This document shows, one piece after another, positions 54,583 through 63,843 of a stretch of DNA of 64,000 bases. Position 1 is the first letter of the stretch. Each line of letters starts with the position of its first letter. The stretch comes from Pseudobdellovibrionaceae bacterium (lineage in GTDB: Bacteria > Bdellovibrionota > Bdellovibrionia > Bdellovibrionales > Bdellovibrionaceae): assembly GCA_030158485.1 (NCBI GenBank), contig JAOASS010000016.1, forward strand, positions 20,585 to 84,584. The letters are read 5' to 3'. Made by a program: the position numbers and the translations under genes. The notes beneath the pieces are model-generated. The model saw only the letters and a list, made by a program, of their open reading frames with translations, was not told where the DNA came from and made no database searches.

Positions 54583-56214
54583 ATGAAAATTTTAACTTTA
54601 ATTTTAGCCTTTTTTGTTTTAGCGGTCGCAAGCGCAACAACCCCGAAGTTTTCAGAGCCTAACTTAAGCGCTCCTAAAGGCGGAAATTTTGTTCGAAGCC
54701 TGGGTGGGGAACCACCGACTTTACATCCTATTATGGCAACAGATGCTTATGCCCGAAGAGTGCATGATTTTATTTTGGATCCTCTGCTTGAAAGAAAAGC
54801 CACTGATTGGGAATGGGCTCCACGTTTAGCGGAAAAGTGGGAAATTTCTAAAGACGGAAAAACATTTACTTTTTGGATTCGCAAAAATGCAGTTTGGCAT
54901 GATGGTAAGCCTGTTACAGCAGAAGATGTTAAATTTACTTTTGAAGCGGTTTTTGAACCTAAGTATCAAGCGGCCCACATGATTCCCTCTTTGTCAGGAA
55001 TTGCCAAAGTTGAAGTTGTTGACGTCAAAACTGTTAAAGTGACTGCCAAAGATGGCTACTACAAAAACTTTGATTCGATTGCAACGATGGATATTATGCC
55101 AAAGCACACTTATGCAGATATCGATAAATCTAAAAAAATGACTCGAACAGTAGTGGGTTCGGGTCCTTATAAACTAGAAAAATTTGATCGTGGACAAAAA
55201 ATTATTTTAAAAAGAAATCCCGACTGGGCTGCGGCTCAGGATCCTTACTATAAAGGTGCATTCAATTTTGAGACAATTGATTTCAGATTTTACAAAGATG
55301 AAAATATAGAAATAGAAAGAGCTAAAAAAGGTGAATTGGATTTTATTGAGCTTCGATCGGAATCCTATGAGAAAAAAACAAGCGGGGCTCCTTGGGGAAC
55401 AAAGCTTTTTAAAAAGAAAATTCAAAATGATGCGCCAAAAACTTACGGATTTATTGGGTGGAATTTTAGACGTGAAATCTTTCAGGATCGAAAAGTTCGG
55501 GTGGCTTTAACTCACTTAATGAATCGTGAAGAAATTAATAAAAAATTCATGTATGGGTACAACGAATTAGCAAAAGGTCCCACTTTCAATAGCAGCGAAT
55601 ATGCTTCTGCTAATGTGAAGCCACTTTTATTTGACCCCAAAAAAGCACAAGAGCTTTTGACAGAAGCGGGATGGACTGATTCCGATCAAGATGGCGTTCT
55701 TGATAAAACAGTGGGCGGCCAGAAAACTTCATTCAAATTTTCTTTAATTTATCCAAACAAAGACACGGAAAAATATTGGACTCTTTATCAGCAAGACTTA
55801 AAAAAAGCGGGGATTGTGCTTGATCTTAAGTATATGGAATGGAACTCGTTTTTAAAACTTTTGGATGATGGAAACTTTGATTCTGCCGCCCTTGCCTGGA
55901 GTGCAACTGATATCGACTGGGAACCAAAGCAAATTTGGCATTCAACTTCGGCTGTTCCAGGGGGCTCAAACTTCATTTATTATAAAAATCCCGAAGTGGA
56001 TAAGCTGATCGATGATGTCCGAGTCACTTCTGATAAAAATAAGCGCCGAGAAAAATTAACTAAAGTATTTGAAATTATCGCAAATGATGCGCCGTATGTT
56101 TTCTTGTTCAATCCGAAGTATTCTTTTTACGCCCACTCAAAAAAGGTGAGTCAACCTGGTGATACTTTAAGATACAGTGCGGGCTTAAGTTTTTGGTGGA
56201 GACTGCAACCTTAA
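54583..56214 (+). CDS. Periplasmic oligopeptide/dipeptide-binding protein (SBP family 5)
   Basis: A 543-residue solute-binding protein: signal peptide (ILTLILAFFVLAVASA), then GGEPPTLHPI, DPLLERKATDWEWAPRLAEKWEIS and the WHDGKPVTAEDVKFTFE block of family 5, and a C-terminal FIYYKNPEVDKLI. It would pass peptides to the two permeases encoded downstream. ATG at 54583 follows AAGGAGG; an earlier in-frame start at 54490 was rejected because it would bury the signal peptide. Confidence 0.92.
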   Translation: MKILTLILAFFVLAVASATTPKFSEPNLSAPKGGNFVRSLGGEPPTLHPIMATDAYARRVHDFILDPLLERKATDWEWAPRLAEKWEISKDGKTFTFWIRKNAVWHDGKPVTAEDVKFTFEAVFEPKYQAAHMIPSLSGIAKVEVVDVKTVKVTAKDGYYKNFDSIATMDIMPKHTYADIDKSKKMTRTVVGSGPYKLEKFDRGQKIILKRNPDWAAAQDPYYKGAFNFETIDFRFYKDENIEIERAKKGELDFIELRSESYEKKTSGAPWGTKLFKKKIQNDAPKTYGFIGWNFRREIFQDRKVRVALTHLMNREEINKKFMYGYNELAKGPTFNSSEYASANVKPLLFDPKKAQELLTEAGWTDSDQDGVLDKTVGGQKTSFKFSLIYPNKDTEKYWTLYQQDLKKAGIVLDLKYMEWNSFLKLLDDGNFDSAALAWSATDIDWEPKQIWHSTSAVPGGSNFIYYKNPEVDKLIDDVRVTSDKNKRREKLTKVFEIIANDAPYVFLFNPKYSFYAHSKKVSQPGDTLRYSAGLSFWWRLQP

Positions 56215-56243
56215 TCTTGAAAGAAATAGAAAAGTAGTAAACC

Positions 56244-57278
56244 TTGTTAGCATATTTTCTACGTCGAATTTTACTGATTATTCCGACTTTCTTAGGGATC
56301 ACTTTGATGAGCTTTATTATCATCAATTTGGCCCCAGGAAGCCCTGTAGAACAAAAACTACAGCAGATCCGTTTTGGTGGTGGTGCGGGTGAAAGTAGTG
56401 GTAGTTCCTTCGGTGGAACTCGTTCAACGGGTGTGAACGAAGAAATTATTGAAGCACTAAAAAAACAGTATGGTTTTGATAAGCCTATTTTGGTCCGATA
56501 CGGAATCTGGCTTAAAAATATTTTCCGCTTAGATTTCGGTGAAAGCTTTACTTACGGCGAACCCGTGATTGATGTGATTAAAAGTAAGTTTCCAGTCTCA
56601 CTTCAGTTTGGAATCGTTTCTTTGATTTTAACTTATCTTGTCTGCATTCCTTTGGGCGTTAAAAAAGCCTTAACGGCAGGTCAAAGTTTTGATCGCTTGT
56701 CTGGAATTTTACTTTATATTGCTTACTCAGTTCCACCGCTTGTTTTGGCCATATTTCTAATCGTTGTTTTTGCAGGTGAAAGTTATCTGAGTTGGTTTCC
56801 AATTGGGGGCCTTTATTCAGATAATTATGATTCCTTGGGCTTTTTCGCTAAAATATTGGATCGAGCTCAGCACTTTGTTTTACCGACAATTTGTTATTTG
56901 ATTGGTGGTTTTACAGAGCTCACTTTGCTAACAAGAAATTCAATGCTGGATATTATCAAATCTGATTATATCCGCACGGCAAGGGCCAAGGGTCTGTCTG
57001 AAAAAGTAGTTGTTTATAAACATGCTCTTCGAAATGCATTAATTCCAGTTGCAACGGGTCTTGGTGGATACTTAGGTGTCTTTTTAACAGGTTCACTTAT
57101 CATCGAAAAGATTTTTAATTTAGATGGAATTGGTTTACTCAGTTATTCTTCAATACTATCGCGCGATTATAATGTTGTGATGGGTCTTCTTTTCTTATCC
57201 AGCATGGCATTGATGTTGGGCAATCTCTTAAGCGATTTAATTTATGTGATGGTTGACCCCAGAATTGATTTTAAATAA
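56244..57278 (+). CDS. Peptide ABC transporter permease, DppB/OppB type
   Basis: A 344-residue permease of six helices. It has the N-terminal FLRRILLIIPTFLGITLMSF block and the cytoplasmic EAA-like loop around DYIRTARAKGLSEKVVVYKHALRNALIPV that contacts the ATPase. A Gly/Ser-rich stretch (about 50-70, GGGAGESSGSSFGG) is inserted after the first helix. The start is TTG at 56244, 29 bases after the binding-protein gene. It overlaps the next permease by one base. Confidence 0.92.
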   Translation: MLAYFLRRILLIIPTFLGITLMSFIIINLAPGSPVEQKLQQIRFGGGAGESSGSSFGGTRSTGVNEEIIEALKKQYGFDKPILVRYGIWLKNIFRLDFGESFTYGEPVIDVIKSKFPVSLQFGIVSLILTYLVCIPLGVKKALTAGQSFDRLSGILLYIAYSVPPLVLAIFLIVVFAGESYLSWFPIGGLYSDNYDSLGFFAKILDRAQHFVLPTICYLIGGFTELTLLTRNSMLDIIKSDYIRTARAKGLSEKVVVYKHALRNALIPVATGLGGYLGVFLTGSLIIEKIFNLDGIGLLSYSSILSRDYNVVMGLLFLSSMALMLGNLLSDLIYVMVDPRIDFK

Positions 57279-58312
57279 TGGATTTTTTTGAAAAACGTTT
57301 TATTACAAATGAATTAACTTTGAAAAGATACCGTCGTTTTAAACGCGACCGTGTTGCAGTTTTTTCCGTTTGGGCTTTTCTTTTACTTTTATTTGTCAGT
57401 TTCACGGCTGAAATTTGGGCTAATAGCAAGCCACACATTATGTATTATCAAGGGACTCTTTATGTACCCCTTGTTAAAGATTATCATCCCACCAAGTTTG
57501 GACGTAGCGATATTTACGTGATGGATTATCGATCATTAAATTTTAGTGAACATGATTGGGCCCTGTGGCCCGTGATTCAATGGAACCCTTATGAATCTAA
57601 TAAAGCTTTAGAAACTTATCCGGCTCCACCAACAAAGCAAAATATTTTTGGAACAGATGATAGTGGCCGAGATGTCTTAACCCGATTACTTTATGGCCTT
57701 CGTTACACTTTGACTTTTGCTGTTGGGGCTTGGTTTTTAATGTATATCTTTGGCTGTTTTATTGGTGCGAACATGGGTTATTGGGGTGGCAAAGTAGACC
57801 TTGTTGGTATGCGTATTGTTGAAGTGATTCAAAATACGCCCGTTCTATTTGTAACAATCACTTTGATTTCAATTTTTTCACCAGGCTTATTACTACTCAT
57901 TCTGATTACAGTGGCATTCGGTTGGACTGGGATTAGTATGTACATGAGAGGCCAATTCTTGCAGCTCAGAAAACGTGAATATGTCGAAGCGGCTCGTGCC
58001 TTGGGTGCTAGTAACTCGCGTATTATTTTAAAACATATTCTACCAAATGCTTTAACTCCAATTGTCACTTTTGCGCCGTTTACGATTGCATCGAATGTTT
58101 ATTATTTATCAGTAATGGATTACTTAGGTTTGGGACTTGTTCCGCCGACTCCAAGTTGGGGTGAATTGATGTCACAATCAGAGAAATATTTTACAACTTC
58201 AGAGTGGCTTGTCTGGTCTTCTTTGGGAGCAATGGTAATTACTCTAACTTTATTAATCAATATCGGTCTTGCCGTTCGCGATGCTTTTGATTCACGAAGT
58301 TCTGTTGGCTAG
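57278..58312 (+). CDS. Peptide ABC transporter permease, DppC/OppC type
   Basis: A 344-residue second permease: KRYRRFKRDRVAVFSVW at the N-terminus, FGTDDSGRDVLTRLLYGLRYTL and the EAA-like loop REYVEAARALGASNSRIILKHILPN. The periplasmic loop after the first helix (about 35-120) is longer than usual. The start overlaps the DppB stop as TAATG. No ATPase gene follows. Confidence 0.93.
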   Translation: MDFFEKRFITNELTLKRYRRFKRDRVAVFSVWAFLLLLFVSFTAEIWANSKPHIMYYQGTLYVPLVKDYHPTKFGRSDIYVMDYRSLNFSEHDWALWPVIQWNPYESNKALETYPAPPTKQNIFGTDDSGRDVLTRLLYGLRYTLTFAVGAWFLMYIFGCFIGANMGYWGGKVDLVGMRIVEVIQNTPVLFVTITLISIFSPGLLLLILITVAFGWTGISMYMRGQFLQLRKREYVEAARALGASNSRIILKHILPNALTPIVTFAPFTIASNVYYLSVMDYLGLGLVPPTPSWGELMSQSEKYFTTSEWLVWSSLGAMVITLTLLINIGLAVRDAFDSRSSVG

Positions 58313-58334
58313 CTGATTTAATTATAAATCAGCT
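58311..58334. terminator. Perfect hairpin between convergent permease and speA genes
   Basis: AGCTGATTTA and TAAATCAGCT are perfect 10-base arms around ATTA. It overlaps both stop codons. A U-tract is missing, so it may stabilise the 3' ends or need Rho; a terminator role is likely from position. Confidence 0.5.
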
Positions 58335-60274
58335 TCTTCTAAATAAGTGTAACCTGATAAACCATCTTCGTAATGTCTGATCAAAAGTTTTGCTTCCTGT
58401 TTTGTGATAGTGCCACGTTGAATACTTTCTTCTGCCGCTTGGCGGACACTATCAACAAGTTCAGTTCTTCCATACTGAACGTAGCTCAGAACTTCCGTCA
58501 CGGTGTCGCCAGGAACGTAGTGGTCAATTGTGTAACCAGCTTCTGTCATGGAAACGTGAACGGCATCTGTATCGCCGAAAAGGTTATGCAAATCGCCTAA
58601 AATTTCTTGGTAAGCGCCTGTTAGGAAAACACCTAAGTAATAAGGATTACTTTCTGTGTATTCATGAATCTTGATTGTTTTTTTGTATTCACCGGTTTCT
58701 GTATCGATAAATTTTTCAATCTTGCCATCTGAATCACAAGTCAAATCCGCTAAAGTTGCTTCGTGATCAGGTTCTTCATTTAGCCTGTGAATTGGCATTA
58801 CGGGAAATAGTTGTCCTACGGCCCAAGAATCTGGAACCGACTGGAAAACCGAGAAATTGCAAAAATATGTATCACAAAGTTCTTCTTGAAGAGATTTGAT
58901 AATATCATCGCAATCTGGCGTTATCTTTGCTAAAGCCAGCATTTTAGTTGAAATTGCAAAGTACATGCTTTCACACCAAGCGCGTTGTTCTAAAGAAAGA
59001 ACTCCATAAACGAATAAGTTTAAACTTTCGTTTTTAGTTTGTAGCAAGTCGTTGAAGCATTCATTGATATTATCTTTGTTTATTTTTTCAAAAATATACT
59101 GCATGTCTTGCATAATGCTAGGGTCAGTTTTACCTGCAGGTTTGGGGGGTTCTGGTCGGCGCAGATCATTTCGTCCTGTCACATTGCAAATCAATACAGA
59201 ATGGTGTGCAACAAGAGCGCGACCACATTCGGTTATAATATGTGGATGTGGAATACCTTTTTCATCACAAAGTGTTTGTAAAGTCGAGACAACGTCATTG
59301 GCATATTCTTGTTCAGAATAATTAACGGAAGAGTCTGAACGCCCAGTCCCATCATAATCAACTCCAAGTCCCCCGCCCACATCAATAAATTTTAACTGAG
59401 CGCCTAATTTGTAAAGTTCGACAAAAAAACGAGCCGCTTCTTTCAGTGAAGATTTAATCGAATTGATAGCAGGGACTTGAGAGCCTATATGGTAATGAAG
59501 CAGTTCAAGACAATCGAGCATGTTTTCGTTTTTAAGAAGTTGGATGCCTTCCATGATTTCAACAGTCGTTAGGCCAAATTTAGATCTGGCGCCAGAAGAA
59601 TCAACCCACTTACCTGCGCCTTGAGTATTTAATTTTGCGCGAAAACCAATTTTTGGTCGCATATTAAATTTTTTGGCGGCGGCAATAATCAAGGGCAATT
59701 CGTCTTTACGATCCATGACGATAATTGTATGGCGTCCTAATTTTTGTGCTAATAATGCAGTTTCAATATATTCAGAGTCTTTAAAACCGTTACAAACAAC
59801 AACAGCGTCTTTATTGTTCATAAGGGCTAAAACAACTAAAAGTTCTGGCTTTGATCCGCATTCCAATCCCAAGCGAAGATTGCGACCGTAGTAGACAAGT
59901 TCTTCAACGAGATGCCGCTGTTGATTCACTTTGATCGGGTAAACACCTTGATACTGTCCTTTGTAGCCATGATCTTGGAAAGCTTTTTGGAAGCAAGCGT
60001 GCATTAATTCTACACGAGACTTAATAATATCAGGAAAGCGAACCATTATTGGAACACGAATGCCCCGTTCTAAAAGATCTTGAGTGAGTTCAAAAAGATC
60101 CAAAGTTTTGCCTTGGGGACCTTCTGGAGTAATAACGACATGTCCTGCGCTGTTAACGCGAAAGTAGCCAGCTCCCCAATTGTTGATTCCATAAAGCGCG
60201 GCACTTTTTTCGGAACTCCAGTTGTTCAAAGTTGCTTCTGGCGTTGTCTTGGTACCTGACTTTTCTAAATCCAT
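58322..60274 (-). CDS. speA: Biosynthetic arginine decarboxylase
   Basis: PLP-dependent alanine-racemase-fold decarboxylase that makes agmatine from arginine. The 650 residues match SpeA length. PLP Lys115 lies in YPIKVNQQ. Further blocks are GLECGSKPELL, LHYHIGSQ, FIDVGGGLGVDYDG and ITECGRALVAHH. With the SpeB-like enzyme nearby it would form the agmatine route to putrescine. GGAG lies upstream of the ATG. LeuS is encoded just upstream on the same strand, 34 bases away. Confidence 0.96.
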   Translation of the reverse strand: MDLEKSGTKTTPEATLNNWSSEKSAALYGINNWGAGYFRVNSAGHVVITPEGPQGKTLDLFELTQDLLERGIRVPIMVRFPDIIKSRVELMHACFQKAFQDHGYKGQYQGVYPIKVNQQRHLVEELVYYGRNLRLGLECGSKPELLVVLALMNNKDAVVVCNGFKDSEYIETALLAQKLGRHTIIVMDRKDELPLIIAAAKKFNMRPKIGFRAKLNTQGAGKWVDSSGARSKFGLTTVEIMEGIQLLKNENMLDCLELLHYHIGSQVPAINSIKSSLKEAARFFVELYKLGAQLKFIDVGGGLGVDYDGTGRSDSSVNYSEQEYANDVVSTLQTLCDEKGIPHPHIITECGRALVAHHSVLICNVTGRNDLRRPEPPKPAGKTDPSIMQDMQYIFEKINKDNINECFNDLLQTKNESLNLFVYGVLSLEQRAWCESMYFAISTKMLALAKITPDCDDIIKSLQEELCDTYFCNFSVFQSVPDSWAVGQLFPVMPIHRLNEEPDHEATLADLTCDSDGKIEKFIDTETGEYKKTIKIHEYTESNPYYLGVFLTGAYQEILGDLHNLFGDTDAVHVSMTEAGYTIDHYVPGDTVTEVLSYVQYGRTELVDSVRQAAEESIQRGTITKQEAKLLIRHYEDGLSGYTYLEEADL

Positions 60275-60308
60275 TTTACAAGTTCTCCTGAATCCGAAAA
60301 AATAATTC

Positions 60309-62708
60309 TCAACAGATGAGATTCAGTATTTTTCCAGCTTTGTAAATCACTTTTTTTGGTTTTTGGCCATTTAATGCATTTTGCACAGTTGTGACCATGT
60401 AAGCCGCTTCTAAAGCCATGTTTTCAGTTGCATCAGGCGCTACATCGATTGTGCCTCTCATTTTGCCATTCACTTGAACGCCAAGCGTGATGACGTTATC
60501 CAAGCAAAATTCAGGTTTAAACGTAGGCCAAGTTGCAAGTGCTACAAAACCAGTTCCACCCATTTTTTCCCATAACTCTTCCGACATATGAGGAGCAAAA
60601 GGAGCTAAAAGTTGAACTAACGGAAGCAGCACTTTTTTTGAATGTGTATTGTGTTTATAAAGTTCGTTTACTAAAATCATCATTGCAGAAATAGCTGTAT
60701 TGAAACTCATACTTTCAATATCTTCAGTCACTTTTTTGATTGTTTTATGAAGTGTTTTTTCAATTTCAGCGTTTAAGGCCTCATCGGTTGCAATCATATG
60801 ACCTTGATCATTTAAAACAAGACGAATAATCCGATCTAAAAATCTTCTAACACCTTCAATCCCAGTTGGTTGCCAAGGTTTATCTTTATCAAGAGGTCCC
60901 ATAAAACAAATAAAAGTTCTGAGTGAGTCAGCTCCAATTTTTTCACGGATTTCATCGGCAGGAATAACATTGCCACGGGATTTAGACATCTTTTCGCCAT
61001 CTTGTCCGAGGATCATTCCTTGGTGTGCTAATTTTTTAAAAGGCTCATCGTGGCTGACAAGGCCGACATCAAATAAAACTTTTTGCCAAAAACGAGCGTA
61101 GAGCAAGTGCCCTACAGTGTGTTCGGGGCCGCCGACATAAAGATCAACAGGCATCCAATACTTTTGCGCTTCTTGGCTAAAGGGTTCATTTGTATTTTGA
61201 GGGTCCGTAAATCTTAAAAAATACCAGCTTGACCCTGCGGAACCTGGCATGGTGTCTGTTTCCCGCATTCCGACTTCACCTGTTACGGGATCAGTGAGTT
61301 TCATCCATTTTTTATTCCGAGCGAGCGGCGCTTCACCTTCAGCTGAGGGTTGATAATCTGCAACATCAGGTAAAAGTACCGGGAGTTCATTCTGAGGTAA
61401 AGTTGTGATTCCTTTCGATGGGTAGTGAACAACAGGAAAGGGTTCGCCCCAGTAGCGCTGGCGACTAAAAAGCCAGTCGCGTAATTTATACTGAATTAAC
61501 TTTTCGCCTAATTTTTTTTCTGATAACCAATCAATCATTTTCTGAATGGCTTCAATTTTATTCAAACCATCTAAAAATTGAGAATTAACAAGATGGCCGT
61601 CTCCTTCAAAAGGAAGATCTTGTTCACTTTGTAAAACTCTTTTAATAGGTAATTGGAATTTTTGTGCAAAATCGAAGTCTCTTGAGTCATGTCCAGGCAC
61701 GGACATAATCGCGCCGGTTCCGTACTCCATCAAAACATAATCTGAAATCCAAATTGGAATTTTTTCCGCCGTGATAGGGTGAATAGCAAAGGAACCGGTG
61801 AAGACACCTGTTTTTTCAGTTGAAGCTTTTCGTTCAACTTCAGATTTGCTGGAAGCTATTTTGATATATTTTTCAATATCTGATTTTTGCTGAGCCGTTG
61901 TGATGTTTTTAACAACAGCATGTTCGGGGGCTAATACCATAAATGTCACGCCAAACAAAGTGTCGGGGCGAGTTGTAAAAACTTGAAAAGTTTCTTTTGA
62001 GTTTTCAATGGAAAAGTTAACCAGCGCGCCTTCCGATTTACCAATCCAATTTCTTTGACCTTCTTTAGTTCGTTCAGGCCAATCAACATGATCAAGATCT
62101 TTTAATAAACGTTCAGCGTAATCTGTAATTTTCAGCATCCATTGTTTCATTGGCATGCGAATGACGGGGTGACCTCCACGTTCACTTTTTCCATCGACAA
62201 CTTCTTCGTTGGCTAAAACCGTGCGCAAAGCGGGGCACCAGTTGACAGGAACTTCTTTTTGGTAAGCTAAACCTTTTTCCCAAAGTTTTGTAAAAATAAA
62301 TTGAGTCCATTTGTAGTACTTAGGATCACATGTCGAAATTTCACGAGACCAGTCAAAACTAAAACCGAAGCTTTCCAATGTTTTACGAAAACTTTCGATC
62401 GCCTTTTCAGTTGTAATCGCAGGATGAACACCTGTTTGAATGGCATATTGTTCAGCGGGTAATCCGAAAGCATCGTAGCCAATCGGGTGCAAAACGTTGA
62501 AGCCTTTGCATCTTTTGTAACGGGAAACAACATCTGCCGGTGTATAAGATGCAATATGACCAACGTGGAGTCCAGAGCCAGAAGGATAAGGGAACATATC
62601 AAGTGCATAGTACTTTGGTTTGGTGGACTTGTTATCGGCTACAAAGGTTTTAGCTTCAGCCCATTTTTTACGCCATTTGATTTCAACATCGACTTGTGAA
62701 TAGCTCAT
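60309..62708 (-). CDS. leuS: Leucyl-tRNA synthetase
   Basis: Class I synthetase of 799 residues, somewhat shorter than the E. coli enzyme (860). HIGH motif is LHVGH (47-51), preceded by FPYPSGSG. The CP1 editing domain includes TTRPDTLFG and GTGAIMSVPGHDSRDF. KMSKS lies near 560 in GEKMSKSRGN, and the C-terminal anticodon domain (LLPLVQLLAPFAPHMSEELW) follows. Its own promoter is likely just upstream. Confidence 0.97.
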   Translation of the reverse strand: MSYSQVDVEIKWRKKWAEAKTFVADNKSTKPKYYALDMFPYPSGSGLHVGHIASYTPADVVSRYKRCKGFNVLHPIGYDAFGLPAEQYAIQTGVHPAITTEKAIESFRKTLESFGFSFDWSREISTCDPKYYKWTQFIFTKLWEKGLAYQKEVPVNWCPALRTVLANEEVVDGKSERGGHPVIRMPMKQWMLKITDYAERLLKDLDHVDWPERTKEGQRNWIGKSEGALVNFSIENSKETFQVFTTRPDTLFGVTFMVLAPEHAVVKNITTAQQKSDIEKYIKIASSKSEVERKASTEKTGVFTGSFAIHPITAEKIPIWISDYVLMEYGTGAIMSVPGHDSRDFDFAQKFQLPIKRVLQSEQDLPFEGDGHLVNSQFLDGLNKIEAIQKMIDWLSEKKLGEKLIQYKLRDWLFSRQRYWGEPFPVVHYPSKGITTLPQNELPVLLPDVADYQPSAEGEAPLARNKKWMKLTDPVTGEVGMRETDTMPGSAGSSWYFLRFTDPQNTNEPFSQEAQKYWMPVDLYVGGPEHTVGHLLYARFWQKVLFDVGLVSHDEPFKKLAHQGMILGQDGEKMSKSRGNVIPADEIREKIGADSLRTFICFMGPLDKDKPWQPTGIEGVRRFLDRIIRLVLNDQGHMIATDEALNAEIEKTLHKTIKKVTEDIESMSFNTAISAMMILVNELYKHNTHSKKVLLPLVQLLAPFAPHMSEELWEKMGGTGFVALATWPTFKPEFCLDNVITLGVQVNGKMRGTIDVAPDATENMALEAAYMVTTVQNALNGQKPKKVIYKAGKILNLIC

Positions 62709-62739
62709 ACTTTGGTCCTTTAAGAATTTAAAAAAGAGC

Positions 62740-62768
62740 AGAATAAGTTAAGATTTTGATTATTTCAA
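62740..62768 (-). promoter_or_regulatory. Candidate sigma-70-type promoter of leuS
   Basis: Read on the minus strand, TTGAAA (62768-62763) and TATTCT (62745-62740) are 17 bases apart and lie 32 bases before the leuS ATG. Both hexamers are close to consensus. Confidence 0.45.
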
Positions 62769-62868
62769 CAAAGTAGCTGGGCTCAAAGTCTGAAAAATCT
62801 TGCAGGCTGTTGGTCCAATTTGGGTGTCAGCTCTTTAGACAATTTCTTTAAAATCCGATTAGGAGGCT

Positions 62869-63834
62869 ATGGTTTGGGAGCACAGTGCAAAATCTAATAC
62901 CCGTCGCATTCTTGTTGTGGATCAAGATCCTCAAAGTCTGGACATATTATTAGAGCCTTTGCGTTGGGAAGGTTACGATACAAAAGGCGAAACTTCAATT
63001 CAGCAGGCTTTAAAAGTGGCCCATGCTTGGTCTCCACATATTCTTTTAATTGATACCCGAATTCATCCAGAAGCTTTAAAAGCGATTGAAATCTTTAAGA
63101 AAAAATTGCCACTCACGTCAATTTTGATTATTTCAGACGACACTTCAACTGAATCCATTATTCTAGGTCTGGATTCGGGTGCTGATGATTATATTATTAA
63201 GCCATTTGTTCCGCTCGAATTGCTTGCGAGGATTCGAACTCATCTCAGGATTCGAGATCTGACTCAACAGCTAATTTACGTCAACGAGAGATTGAAAGAG
63301 CTTGTCGATACAGATGATCTAACGGGATTGTTTAATATGCGCTCACTTTATCAAAAGCTAGAGTTTGAAATTGAGCGAGGGAAACGTTTCGGCCGAGATG
63401 TTTGCGTTGTCATGATGGATATGGATCACTTTAAAAGTGTCAATGATGGTTATGATCATCTTTTTGGGTCTTACGTGATTTCTCAGGTTGGTAAGATTAT
63501 CCAGCAAAGCACAAGAAATATTGATATACCGGCTCGCTATGGTGGTGACGAATTTTTAATGGTTCTAACTGAAGTGAGCTATGATGGCGCTATGCTATTT
63601 TGCGAGCGTTTAAGAAAGTATATTGAAAAAAATATTTTTCAAAGTGGAACCGATACGATCAAACTCACGGCTTCTTTAGGTTTTGCAATTACAAAGCCAG
63701 GAGAATCAATTTCAGCCAGAGAGCTTGTGCGCCGGGCAGACAATGCTCTCTACCATTCTAAGCGCACGGGAAGAAATAAAGTTTGCTTTTTTGACCATAT
63801 AGAGAAAGATAACAAGAAAAAAGCAGCTTCATAA
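62869..63834 (+). CDS. Response-regulator diguanylate cyclase (REC-GGDEF)
   Basis: A receiver domain (10-125) with phospho-acceptor Asp62 and Lys111 (YIIKPF) is followed by a linker helix and a GGDEF domain (about 150-310). The active site is intact (RYGGDEF, 225-229), and an inhibitory I-site RxxD (Arg216, Asp219) stands five residues before it. Thus it should make c-di-GMP and be feedback-inhibited, under control of an unlinked histidine kinase. AGGAGG lies only two bases from the ATG, which is tight. The GNAT-PilZ protein in this window is a possible receptor. Confidence 0.93.
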   Translation: MVWEHSAKSNTRRILVVDQDPQSLDILLEPLRWEGYDTKGETSIQQALKVAHAWSPHILLIDTRIHPEALKAIEIFKKKLPLTSILIISDDTSTESIILGLDSGADDYIIKPFVPLELLARIRTHLRIRDLTQQLIYVNERLKELVDTDDLTGLFNMRSLYQKLEFEIERGKRFGRDVCVVMMDMDHFKSVNDGYDHLFGSYVISQVGKIIQQSTRNIDIPARYGGDEFLMVLTEVSYDGAMLFCERLRKYIEKNIFQSGTDTIKLTASLGFAITKPGESISARELVRRADNALYHSKRTGRNKVCFFDHIEKDNKKKAAS

Positions 63835-63843
63835 GGAATTTCC

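Noticed and set aside
62267..62608. 113-codon minus-strand frame inside leuS
   Set aside because: Other-frame shadow of the HIGH-motif region of leucyl-tRNA synthetase.
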